Positions 35,461-46,023 of a DNA stretch of 64,000 nucleotides are shown here, piece by piece. Each line of letters opens with the position of its first letter. Within the stretch, counting starts at the first letter, position 1. The DNA is taken from NCBI GenBank assembly GCA_900660155.1, contig CABFPE010000078.1, positions 1,149,193 to 1,213,192 of the forward strand. Direction: 5' to 3'. Position numbers and translations under genes: made by a program. Under the pieces are notes generated by a model. That model searched no databases and was not told where the DNA came from. It saw nothing but the letters and a program-made list of their open reading frames with translations. The stretch is from Hofstenia miamia. Its lineage: Eukaryota > Xenacoelomorpha > Acoela > Hofsteniidae.

Positions 35461-35722
35461 GTGATGTGCGGGTACGGGTACTACAAGTGTGCCTAATTAT
35501 TATTTCGTGCATGTGTGCTTTTCATTTCACATTGACTATCTTAAATGTGATTTTTTGCGAAAACGTAAATTATTTAATAAAATGGTAAATAACTTAACAT
35601 ATAATGACTGAAAAATTTTAAATTGCTTAATAGCAAAGCTTTTTGGGTATGGGTTGGTACGGGTAATAAATAATTTTTTGTCAACCGGGTACGGCATTAA
35701 AAAAGTTCTACCCGCAAATCAC
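35461..35722. mobile_element. Small hAT-like MITE with GGGTACGGGTA ends
   Basis: The left end GTGATGTGCGGGTACGGG and the inverted right end GTGATTTGCGGGTAG match over 14 bases with one difference. The interior (262 bp in all) has further GGTACGGGTA words at about 35655 and 35687, the sub-terminal repetition typical of hAT. A related terminus is at 59885-59975. No clean 8-bp target duplication is visible. Confidence 0.6.
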
Positions 35723-37143
35723 TATGAACCTTTGCTTTGCGAAACGCATTGTAATTTACTAGAGCTTGATTCTTTCAAGAGAAATATGTTGCGTTGTCTT
35801 ATTGTAGTAAAGAGTAATCTTCAAGAAGATTTTGTATCAAAATTCGAACATATTGAGGTTAGTTTTAGATAATATATGAAGTCGTTTACTTCACCAATTA
35901 TTCAGTGTTCCGCATAATATAGACAAGAGTGTATGTTGGCATTTCTTTTGTTGCTGTGACAAATTGATTATTACTTGCAGTGTTTTACTATTTATCATCA
36001 TAAGAATTTATTTTTCAACCTTAGCGATCTTCACCAGTCGCATAGAACTAAAAATATATAAAATTTTAAGTAAAATAATATCGAAGAAAGAAAGTCAAAT
36101 ATACATAGAAGAAAGAAGACTATTTGAATGCTGGAATAACTAACAAAATTCAGTTTCTATAATAAAGTATTCCATCAATTTGATATGTACAGAATGGCAC
36201 TTTTAAATTAGGAGTATGAATTAAATGAATATTCTAACAGATATACATAAACATAATAGGAATTCGTTATGCACTTTTCTTTGGAATCCGGCTGTACATA
36301 CTTGAATTACTAAAAAGCAAATGTTGATACATTTGTATTGGAAATTGTAAGTTTTTATATTGAGTTTTTCTCAAAAAACTTGAATAGTAGCTATTCTTTT
36401 ACACGTAGACTAAAATTGTGAAGCAAATCTTTAAAAGCAAATGAATCTCAAATTGTGGAAAAACTTGAAGACATTCTTTTAAAATTTTACAGGGTGACCA
36501 ATTTCTTTCCTAATATATAATTATTGATCTTTAAAAAACAATTAGAAAAACACATACTGTCTTAATAAAAATGTGCCTTGAACTTGTTTTTCAGAAACAT
36601 CTTTATTAAACAGAAAGACAGCTTAGAATATATTTAATCATTTTCTTTAAAGGAATTTTTTCTTATTCCAACTGTGTCCTAGTTAATGAAAATACAAAGT
36701 TTGATAAACTTTGAAAACTGAATATATTTTAAAAGATGGCTTTGACATTAAATGGCTACTGCATATGTCTATAAATAGTTGGGCCCATATTTCATAAATT
36801 ATTTGTTTTTCAATAAAATACTATGAATGTAATTGATTAATTCTTGACAGTTCTTGGCTGTAAAGAATAAACTTTCTCATTAAAAATGTAACATTTGATA
36901 ATAGAATTTAATTAATTGTTGAATTTTGTAAGAATGCCATTACTAAAGAGAACAAAAAGCAAGTAAATATTTTTAATGACATTTCTGTTTATAAAATTTA
37001 GTGTGCCTTTTGATATTAGGGTTCATTATGTTATAATCTAACTCAGAGATGTACTCTTAAATATTTAACAAGGCGGATTTTAAATCTGAGCAGTGTATTT
37101 TTATGTTATATTTTACCAAATTTAATTTCTTAATAAATAAACT
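35723..37143. other. No gene seen
   Basis: AT-rich non-coding sequence. TACAGGGTGACC at 36490 looks like a Tc1/mariner terminus, but no partner end or coding remnant was found within 1 kb. Confidence 0.5.
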
Positions 37144-37260
37144 CTAACGTTCCACACCGCAATATAACTTTAACAAGGAAGTGGGGTTCAGTCCTTAATC
37201 GAATTTTTAAAGGTGGGTTGCGCCCCTATGAGCACCCCTCAAGTACACCTCTGGCCCAGG
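37144..37260 (+). repeat. Fragment of the GC-rich dispersed repeat ending TACACCTCTGG
   Basis: Opens with TTCCACACCGC, contains AACAAGGAAGTGGGGTTCAG and ends GAGCACCCCTCAAGTACACC. It shares its end with 24345-24425 and 32866-33060. Confidence 0.5.
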
Positions 37261-38040
37261 AGCTACGGATGTTGGCACATCACACAGTAAAATATTGCAT
37301 TTGTCTTTTGATTTCAATAATTTTAAATTGGTAGAAATAATATTGCTAATTATTCACAAGCCCAATGATAAAAGCGTAATTTCACTCAATTGACTCACAC
37401 ATAATTAGATTGTAATAAAAAATAATACAAACATAATAAAATCTAATGACAAGCCTGTTTGAATGTAGGCATTGATAAATTAACGTAATGGACCTATAGT
37501 TATAATGCAAAAGCTTTGTTTGGAAATTCATAGCATAAAAAAGAGATAATAATACACGTATAATTTATATGAGCAAAACTCGATTACTACATGCTTTAAC
37601 AATCGCATTTATAGACACGAGGGGTGCCCTGGAGTTCTGGGTTATCAGAATTTATAGCTCTGAGTTCCATTTACATTAAATATTGCGTCCCACTCATATT
37701 CAATATCCTGATTAAATGATCCCATGTAGTCTCTCAACATAGTATTGTCGAAATTAACAGAAAGTATAAATACATTCTGAAATTTGAGGTCACCGATTCA
37801 TCAATCAAGGTGCCCGTATCATTGAAAAAATTTGTCTAGCTGCAGTTGCACAAGTTTAGTATGGATCTTCGCCAGCTTTCTATTTCCAATGAAATGAACT
37901 AGCAATATAAACAAAATAATCTATACAGTTTTATGACATTTGCACTGGGCATCCCTAAAATATGTACATGTCGAAGGACATGGATCGGTTGATTTAGACA
38001 AAAATGATAAAATCCTCTAAACAGTTATTTCCCAACAAAG

Positions 38041-38088
38041 TTTAGGACCATGGCGATATCAAATGTTTGGTATCGCTTTGTTTAGGAC
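38041..38088. repeat. Imperfect 11-bp palindrome flanked by TTTAGGAC direct repeats
   Basis: GCGATATCAAA (38053) and TTTGGTATCGC (38066) form an 11-bp stem with one mismatch and a 2-base loop. TTTAGGAC lies at 38041-38048 and again at 38081-38088. Confidence 0.8.
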
Positions 38089-39345
38089 TAAAAATTCACA
38101 ACTAGCTGAAATCTTGCAATGCTATGTCTCCTATATGTTAGGCAGATTAGCATCCTTTGATACTACATTCTATTCAAGATAGGAACTTAGTTGTATACGA
38201 AGATAGATAGAAGGGGCCGTATTGACGGAAATGTAGTGGGTACCTAAAGCCATACTGTCTAATTTGAGATATGTGTAAGCTCACATAATTGGCAACGTTA
38301 GAGCGACAGCTTTTACGCTGAAGATTGTACGGTGCATTAGAACCATGAATGATTGCTGGCGAGAGAAGACGTAATCATAGACGGAAATGGACTAGGCTCA
38401 ATGAGGCCGGAAGTGCGATGGCAAGGGTGGCAATATTCATAGTGTGGCGTCTATGCCATCTCAATATTTTACTTTAATATGCTGACTAAAACTCATGCTA
38501 ACACAATGGAGACAGATCTACGCTTCCATCGATATTAGCAGTCTAATTCATATAAATTTGAATCACAAATGAATATTATGGCATGATTTTCTTTGAAATA
38601 TTTAATTGAAATGTGCAAAAATTATAAAAACATGTAGGTCTAAGCAATCACTAGTTACAGCAGCCAATGTCAAAGGCTTGAGCAGAGATGGCTCAAGGAC
38701 CATGCCCCCTCCAAATGAAGAGAATAATTGGTAAAAATATTGTGATGTTCCAAACAGACTAATAGCTGAAGAAAGTTATTTATTTTCTAACATAAAATAA
38801 TTATTATGTACGTGAATTGCAAACTTCCTAGGAATTTGCTTAACATCAAAAACACTTAGTTTTCTTCTATTTATCATAAAATTGATCATTTTTGCATCTA
38901 TATCTGTACATAAATTAACGTATATATTCAGTAGTGTACAATTTATGTTATTGTATTTGTTAAGAAAAAATTATCTACACTTATTTAATTGAAATTTAAA
39001 TTATCCGAAAATAATTATTAGACTAAACGGCAAATATAAATTTCTTACATACAATGATGGATGCATATTTTCCTGCCTAACCTAGCCCACAATCGCAGGA
39101 TTCATAATCCGAAACAATGATACACTTGTAGGTCCTTTCATATGCACAATGTCAGCAATGTAAGATTTGATTAAATTTTCGCCAACAATTAAATTTGAGA
39201 AACTTCAGAAATAGACGCATGTCGTGTTATCCTACTTGACTGAGACAGGCATAGATTTTGGAAATTAAGCGTTCCAACTTGCCACAGGCGCATCTGTTCC
39301 AACCACCCTAAGCAGATTTAATAACTAATACTTTGAAATTTTATT

Positions 39346-39395
39346 GCCGTCAACCAAGGCAATACATAATATTATGTATTGCCTTGCCGTCAACC
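39346..39395. repeat. Perfect 30-bp palindrome flanked by 10-bp direct repeats
   Basis: AAGGCAATACATAAT and its exact reverse complement form 39356-39385 with no loop. GCCGTCAACC abuts both sides (39346-39355 and 39386-39395). This is the layout of a tiny foldback insertion with target duplication, or of a local template switch. Confidence 0.95.
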
Positions 39396-39989
39396 ATTAA
39401 CGTGTGAATTCATATGTGGGTAGAACCATAGGGAGTGGGGGATTGCTTTTCCATATAATTGAAAATCGTTAGTAGGCCATAGCCGGTTACAGAATCATAA
39501 TGTCAACTAGATGATATAATTACTTTTTAGGAAGTAACAAAAAAAGTAATGTAAATATGAGACACAATTTTATATGTCATACTACATCGATCAAACACAC
39601 AACCTACCCCAGTCCCCCTACCATTTCGTATTTACTTGACGTTAATGAACAAGAAAATCATTAATAGTTAATTCAAGCAGTGTGGCCTTCTTTGAAACAA
39701 GAGGTACTGTGAGATATCATAGGGGTGTCAGATTAGTAAGATAGTGCAGTAACAATGTATAGTGTGTGGCAGATTAGATTGCAATGAACTATACGCAGTA
39801 GCTGTTCTATCTGTCTCGTAGTTATATATTTTATTCATTTCTGCTAAGCTACGTAACCATCTAAACATTACTTATTTTATAATCCAAATTATTGTTATTA
39901 TTTTTTCAAATTTGTCACAAAATAGATTGAAATACTTTGATTGTTAAGGAAGCAACTAAGGAAAACATAAATTTTTATGTTTATGGGAG

Positions 39990-40770
39990 ACTTCAATTGC
40001 ATGATTCTCCCAAATCTATCAATGGGCAACTTACGACAATTTGTGATGACACTGTCTGCCCTTCATATGTCACAGCACCAGATGGTGTCGTGATTTTCAA
40101 AGAAGTGCTTGTTCTCAATGCACTGATCGTGAAAGACCAGGCAGACCACGAACGACACCTGTTGATGAGAATGTTACTCGAGTCAGGCAACTGATTGAAG
40201 AAAACAGACGACTTACTTTGTGAAATATAGAACAAATCACTGGAATTCCAAAGTCTTCAGTTCATGAAATCATCACTTTTCAACTGAAAATGAAAAGACT
40301 ATGTGCGCCATGGGTTCCTCATATCCTGAGTCAAGAGGAAAAGTAAAAACGTATTGATTTGTCAAATTAAATCCTTCTCCTCATGCATAATCGTCCTGAC
40401 ATCATTCGTAGATAACTTGAGATGAAGGCTGGTTTATGTTCCATCAAATGTAAACAAAAGACAAAACATGGCGTGGCTGGGTAATGCCGATGAACGTTGT
40501 GAAGTTGCTCGTCATTCTTTCAGATTCAAGAAGAAATTTATTAAAGTATTCATAAGCAAAGCGGGTCCAGAACTTGTTTTACTTGAGGGTGCTAAGATTA
40601 ATGCAAGCCATTGTCAACAGCATGTCCTTCCACCTCTTTGGAATGGCATTCAAGTGAACCGTCGTCGGCGACGAATTGTTCTCCATCATGACAATGCATC
40701 AAGTTACACAGACGGGTCTGTTCGCGATTTTTTGGATGAACATGTAAATGATTTTAAAATTTCCTATTAA
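39990..40770 (+). pseudogene. Mariner transposase pseudogene (mariner-A)
   Basis: Across shifting frames the order is that of a mariner transposase. It runs RPGRPRTTPVDENVTRVRQL and the second helix-turn-helix ITGIPKSSVHEII (about 40140-40275). Next come WVPHILSQEEK, then a readable 100-codon stretch from 40468 with FISKAGPELVLLEGAKIN and IVLHHDNASSYTDGSVRDFL. HHDNA holds the second catalytic Asp. The first catalytic block falls in a damaged region, and the third Asp is missing because the homology stops at about 40765. Multiple stops and frame changes make it dead. No inverted ends were identified. It is distinct in sequence from the neighbouring mariner-B and in opposite orientation. Confidence 0.75.
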
Positions 40771-41550
40771 GTTATTATCTTCGATTTATAAAAACCGATT
40801 AATGAAACAAATCTATTAATCGAGGCGATTAATGAAAATTTGAAATTCTAGAGCTAAGCTAACTAAGCGAAATAACCATTTATTCGATAACAGTTTTAAC
40901 CCTTAAAGTTCATTTACTATTGGGCCTTGAATTTGGAATAACATTTCAAAAATGAGAAATTCATTAATTAATATTATGCAAACTATCAGTTTAGTTACAT
41001 ATATTACTAAAATTTGTGGTCTGCATTTTGTGATAAATTCATTAGAATCATTCTCAATGAAATCAAACTTGAAATCTAAAACAGTTAAGCAGATTGTAAG
41101 AGCTGCAGACGTAAATACCACCCTAGTAAAGCCTAAATTTAACCCCTGACCAAGGCGTTTCTCGCAAGAATATGCAATGCTCATACTAGTGATCTTTGGC
41201 CAAGCTCGGGATGATACTTTGAAAAACGTTTGTGTAGCATTATCTTTATAATGGTGTAGCCAAAATGTAAGTGCACTTACAAATTTCAACTTCTGTATAC
41301 TGGTTCAATCGAATTTCTATAATTACGACAGCTTTTTAAATATATCAATAGATATTTTATTCAGCTTTGCAAGTGGGCTAACGCATTGAAGATTTTCCAT
41401 TTCAACCTGGTCAACAGCTTGTAATTGAAATTTGCGTTTTTCAACTTTACATTATTTGAACCTTATATGGAAAATTTAAATGAAAAACTGTTTTTCCAGC
41501 AATTTTCTCAAACACTATTAAGAAATTTGGAAATCCTGAGATATATATAT
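40771..41550. other. No gene seen
   Basis: AT-rich non-coding spacer between two mariner remnants. The 128-codon minus-strand ORF at 40903-41289 has no recognisable motif and overlaps nothing known. Confidence 0.5.
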
Positions 41551-42848
41551 AGGCTTGTATCATAAGTAATTGCGCATGATTTGTAATTATAACAAAAAAA
41601 CAATATAACATATGCAAAATATATATTTAAACGTCATCATTATCAGTTAGACGATCGAAATATCTTCCTTGATTGTTGATGCATCTACGCCATCGGTCAG
41701 GAAAATCTTCAAATGCCTTATTAAAGAAGGCAGTCTGTTTACTTTCAAACCACGCAAGTACTTGTTGGTTCAATTAATCAGAGTTTTCGAAAGTTTTATT
41801 CCGTAAATGACATTTGAGGGGACTGAATAGATAGTAATCGCTTGGTGATAGGTCAGGAGAATAGGGAGGATGTGGTTAACTTTAAATCCCAATTCAAGAA
41901 GTTTGTTTTGAGTGACACGAGCAGTGTGTGGCCTCGCATTATCTTGTAAAAAATGAAAATTGTTGAAGCCATGAGCCACATGTCGTCTTCCTTTCACTCT
42001 GAGAGCATCCGCCAATTTATATAGTGATTCACAGTATCTTTCAGCATTAATATTCTCATTCCTCTGAAGTGTATCGATTAATAACAAACCACTATGGTCC
42101 CAAAACACTATACAGAGATGTTTCTTTGTTGTCATATGCGATCTTTTAACAACATGAGGAATCCCATCGCCACTTCCACGCCAATTTCTATGGTGTTGAC
42201 CAGGAGTTTTTCCAACATTCTCCCAGTAGAGCCAGACCTCATCAACTGTTATCAGCTGCTTAAAAAAAATTTTATGTGAGTGCATAAGTAACCAGAAGCT
42301 GGTTACAAATTACGACTTTGTTGTTGCAATTTTCATCTGTAAGTTGGTGAGGTACCCATCTAAATTTGAGGTATCGTTTGCCCATATTATGTCTACAAAC
42401 AGTCATAGAGCCAACATTGAGTATGGTTGCCATCTCTCTGCAAGTTGCATGCTTATTTTCAACCAATAAATCAGAAATCTCCTGATTCAGGCAGTCATTT
42501 GACGGTCTACCGGGTTTCCTGGCATTGGACAAATCAAAATCACCTACTTCAAACTTTTGCACCCAGGACTGACATGTCCTTAAACTTAATTGTTCGTCCC
42601 CTCATAGCACTTTTCATCTCTGTGAATTTCGGTTGCATTTAAGCCACATTTCCATCGGTAATACAGAATCGTTCGCAATTGAAGCTTGTCAAAATTCATG
42701 GAAAATCGATGAATATAACTTAGTTTAAAATGTAGTATTCGTACATATTTATCTATCGCACCAGTTAAATAAATAACATTTTGTTATATGAACGGTTTCA
42801 TATAACTATGACAACAAATGTATGCGCAATTCATTGGTGTAGCATTAG
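41551..42848 (-). mobile_element. Near-complete mariner element (mariner-B), about 1.3 kb
   Basis: The left end AGGCTTGTATCATAAGTAAT continuing TGCGCAT, and the inverted right end ACACCAATGAATTGCGCAT, share the mariner-typical AATTGCGCAT. TA lies outside each (41549-41550, 42849-42850). The ends are diverged, so the exact boundaries are approximate. The size is right for a full mariner. The gene inside is broken by frame changes. Confidence 0.8.
41765..42600 (-). pseudogene. Mariner (DD34D) transposase pseudogene, two frameshifts
   Basis: The N-terminal part (42600 to 42272) has SWVQKFEVGDFDLS, then KPGRPSNDCL and a helix-turn-helix (CREMATILNVGSMTVCRH). It ends in KFRWVPHQLTDEN, the WVPH.LT linker typical of mariners. 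A frame change in the overlap 42272-42285 leads to the catalytic half, with ITVDEVWLYW (first Asp), LCIVFWDHSGLLLIDTL and FLQDNARPHTARVTQ (second Asp). A second frame change near 41875 precedes HPPYSPDLSPSDYYLF, which holds the third Asp at about the DD34D spacing. All three catalytic residues survive; only the two frame changes and the eroded N-terminus visibly disable it. Copy age looks moderate. Confidence 0.85.
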
Positions 42849-42850
42849 TA

Positions 42851-43184
42851 CATTTATAGTTGGCTGCAAAAAAATGAGACTGAACACCTATTTTTTAACG
42901 CTTTGTGGAAACGTATTGAGACGTTTTAGAGGAAAACTATTAAAATAAAAGGCAACGAGAATTTTGTGAACTTTAAAATGGTCAAACAAAAAAGTTAATT
43001 AATTAAATTGGTACTTCGTAATTACTTGAAAACACTTACCAAACAAATTGTTTTGCTTTGCAAAGTTTCTACTTGATTTTTTCGGAATGGAAACGTTAAA
43101 ACAGCTTGAAAACGCCTTTGCGACATCGCAAATTTCTCGATCAACTTATTTTCGAAAGCTGAAAAAAATTCGACAATGAGAATC
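42851..43184. other. No gene seen
   Basis: AT-rich spacer ending at a single N (43185) and a (TA)n tract. Confidence 0.6.
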
Positions 43185-43185
43185 N

Positions 43186-43209
43186 TATATATATATATAT
43201 ATATATATT
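43186..43209. repeat. (TA)n microsatellite with single N before it
   Basis: Alternating T and A for 24 bases. The N at 43185 marks an unresolved base in the repeat. Confidence 0.95.
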
Positions 43210-43464
43210 GTACAATCGGGACCTTTGCGCAACAGCAATTCACATCGTCGCCGCTGGGAGTCGTCGCATCCACTATTCATGTTAATTCCTGCTACGGCAG
43301 GTTATTACGTTGTTTAAATCAGTTTGTATATATAGGGCCTCAGTGTGCGCAAACAATAAGTAAAATATTTTTGGTTTGAAAGCTCATTCTCTTACTCATA
43401 TATGCTTTATACTGAGATGATCATGAGCAGCTAAACTTTCTAGAAGCTGAGGGGGCGTAGGCCG

Positions 43465-43980
43465 CAACAATTCAGCTGGACATGGGACCTCCAAGAAGAG
43501 TTAAATGCCTTAAAGAAAGCAATCAAAAACATAGACTCTTTAAACACACCAACGCCACAAGATCCCTTCATATTAGACTGCAACAAGAGCACAGTTGCAA
43601 TCGGCTCAACACTCAGCCAAATAAAAAATGGCATCGAAAAACCTATGCAGTGGTTCAGCAGAAAACTGCATGACAGCGAAAAAAATTTTGGAGCCACCAA
43701 ACTCGAAATGCTGGCCCTCATCGAGTCCTTAAAAAAATTCCGCCAATTTCTCATAGGAGAAAAAACATTCACATTTTGTACAGACAACAGCAGCCTATGT
43801 TGACTCAAAAAATACGCCGGAGACTGCTCAAATATCATAGCATGATGGATATAATACCTGCACGATTTACTTCACGATAGAACATCGCAAAGGCAAACTT
43901 CACACAAATGCCGACATCTGGACTGCTCTGCCTCAATACCAGAGAGACCTAAAGAAAGCACAAGGTCCACCTTAACAATT
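43465..43980 (+). pseudogene. Ty3/gypsy RNase H domain remnant
   Basis: The frame beginning near 43465 reads through the connection region (LQEELNALKKAI, PQDPFILDCNKSTVAIGS) and then MQWFSRKLHDSEKNF, EMLALIESLKKFRQFLIG and FTFCTDNSSL. This is the typical RT-RNase H layout, with conserved acidic positions at the D of ILDCNKS, the E of KLEMLAL and the D of CTDNSS. A stop follows TDNSSLC near 43803 and the frame then degenerates. The upstream polymerase palm is missing. The RNase H is non-functional because of the stop and loss of context. Confidence 0.8.
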
Positions 43981-44217
43981 CCATTTCATACCTCAATGCC
44001 AATACCAACAACTACTGGATATAAACACGGATTGGAATGGCCACCCAATCAAACCTATGCTCTTGATCTTCATTAAAGAAGAAATAACATCAAATGAAAT
44101 AGCAAAAGCACAAGCCAATGATAAAATCCTCGGTCAGCTAATACAACGTGTTAACGACCCTACGTTCATCATGGACTTGATGTAGACCTCTACTTAAGAC
44201 CAACAATAGAAGACGTT

Positions 44218-45085
44218 ATGAACAAATGTCAATCGTGCATTTTGCTTAACACATCTTGCTTCCCAGGACAACAAGCCCCACTAGAAAAAACCTCAGCCAA
44301 ACACATGAACTCAATAGTAAATGCTGACAAAGAACAACTCTCACGAGACAATGAAGGCTACTCCTATGTATTGGTCATGGTGGACCACTTTACAAAGTAC
44401 TGCAAAATGATACCACTACAAAACATAAAAGCATCAGCAGTTGCTGAAGCAGTCATTAACAACTGGGTGTGCATATTCTGCCTGATGACTCAACTAATAA
44501 CAGACCAATGCAAACAGTTTGAAAGCTCTCTATTCCAATCACTAGCGGAAAAATTGGAAGTCCTACATACCCACCCAATAAACCACCCTCAAGCCAACAG
44601 CGCAGTCGAAAGAGCTAATCAAACACTCCTCAAATTAATGACAACAATTGCATCACAAGTAGGAGGAAAAAAATCTACACACTCGACAACCAAGGTCTTG
44701 CCATACAAAGCAATGTTCGGTCACAAAGCTCCAACTCCCGTCTCCATGCTATTCCATGGTTACACTGGCGCAATCGACAACAACTATGTGAAAACATTAA
44801 GACAACATAGCAAAAACACACGAAACAATGTGTGGCCAAGCCAAAAAAGTGCTATCTGACAACAACGCCAATTCAATAGAAAAATCTACAGAGAACCCCA
44901 TGAAATTGGCGACAAGATATTCGTATACACACCCAGAGTAATAACAGATGAAAAACAGGTCCGCAAACTTTCATTCAACTGGGAAGGACCTCGCACAATC
45001 ATGAAAGTATTGCCACACAACAATTACAAACTGGGCAACAAGAAACAACATACTCCCAAAACGTTAAACAAATGTCACGTGACAT
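44218..45085 (+). pseudogene. Ty3/gypsy integrase remnant
   Basis: A 213-codon open stretch (44218-44859) followed after one stop by more of the same frame to about 45085. YSYVLVMVDHFTKYCKMIPL marks the start of the catalytic core, with the expected first Asp in NADKEQ. LITDQCKQFES holds the second Asp and QANSAVERANQTLL the Glu, 34 residues apart (normally 35, so one residue is lost). The C-terminal GPRT-like module WEGPRTIMKVLPHNNYKLG is present. The N-terminal zinc-binding HHCC module is reduced to KCQSC. The stop at 44857-44859 splits the core from the C-terminal module. Confidence 0.85.
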
Positions 45086-45976
45086 AGAGCACGCCAGAAT
45101 ATCTCAACTCAACAAATTTGAATTAATAAAATCTGATAAAGACGAATTCTATCTAACTCCTTGTTGCAGAAAATTTTCTGAAGAAACTTTTGATGATGAA
45201 TACAAACAAAGACTTTCTTCTCCTGCGCACACAACCAAAACGCATTGCTAAATCTAATATCTTTAATAAAGAATGGTCTATTAACATCGCAACATTGCCT
45301 TTAGATCCACTGTATGATGAAACGCAAAGCAGTCACTCTCAAACCTCACAGTTGCTCAAAAACAACTAAACAGCAATCAAGTCCACCTGAATCTCCTTGC
45401 AGGATGTCCTCAGGGTCCTTCAGTGTAATCGATCCTACCTCGGACGTCTCTAGCTGCAGGACGTTCTCAGCTACAGACGACGAGCAGATGCCAACTACAT
45501 CAACATCAACAATACACAAAAGGAGCGGCAAGCCTTCCACAAATCTACCCAGCAAACGTCCCACTCTCACTCAAATACCGTCTCTTACATTGTCTACAAC
45601 CAGCAGTTGACAGGATTCTCACTTCCAGGAAAGACAACAGAAACTCTCCATCATTGAAGGAGAAACACTTCATCCATAGTTTATTGCATCACACCACTGC
45701 CAATACATAACCCACAACAATATATCAGAAGAAACTCGTAAAGCCATATCAATGATCTTAACCGTGGGAGAACACTCAGCCAGCAGCGAAGCACTACCTA
45801 CTGTCATAGACAAGGAGAAATGCCCAATGGTTAACACAATCATCTTCTACCCTGAGTCATTCCTACACAAACTCACAAAAGATTCCTATAGAAGCACGGT
45901 GCACACAACCTTCAATAACAACATTCATCTCAAATGTATACTAGATGTTGATGCTAGAATATATACCGGTATATAA
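45086..45976 (+). pseudogene. Decayed C-terminal extension or extra ORF of the Ty3/gypsy element
   Basis: Downstream of the integrase, readable stretches continue for about 290 codons in shifting frames. An acidic part comes first (KSDKDEFYLTPC, EETFDDEYKQR), then a Ser/Thr/Pro-rich part starting at 45314 (SPPESPCRMSSGSFSVIDP). In the same frame, after stops at 45608-45610 and about 45677, a globular-looking tail includes NNISEETRKAISMILTVGEH and FYPESFLHKLT. No membrane segment or signal is apparent, so I see no envelope character. I do not recognise the domain. The shared A/C-rich composition ties it to the retroelement rather than to a host gene. Confidence 0.5.
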
Positions 45977-46023
45977 TTTTATATATATCGGTATATAATT
46001 TTATATATATATATATATATATA
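45957..46023. repeat. (TA)n tract with two-copy ATATCGGTATATAATTTT unit
   Basis: CGGTATATAATTTTATATAT occurs twice in tandem (about 45967 and 45988), then a pure TA run to 46023. Confidence 0.9.

Larger units (their letters stand above)
37261..39989. other. No gene; two small palindromes inside direct repeats (38041-38088, 39346-39395)
   Basis: Non-coding sequence with a somewhat less AT-rich patch at 38200-38460 in which no readable frame or known element was recognised. The palindromes are listed separately. Confidence 0.5.
43450..45980 (+). mobile_element. Ty3/gypsy retrotransposon remnant (3' half of pol and beyond)
   Basis: RNase H, integrase and a C-terminal extension occur in the Ty3/gypsy order on the plus strand. 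The plus strand is strikingly rich in A and C relative to the flanks and the composition change at about 43450 is sharp. Protease and reverse transcriptase are absent, and I see no LTR pair or primer-binding site. The left limit is cut near a (TA)n tract and the right limit near the tract at 45960. Two stops and several frame changes make it inactive. Confidence 0.85.

Noticed and set aside
36488-36510. TACAGGGTGACC as a Tc1/mariner end
   Set aside because: No inverted partner or coding remnant within a plausible distance.
40903-41289. 128-codon ORF between the two mariners
   Set aside because: No domain, no homology to either mariner, and composition equal to the spacer.
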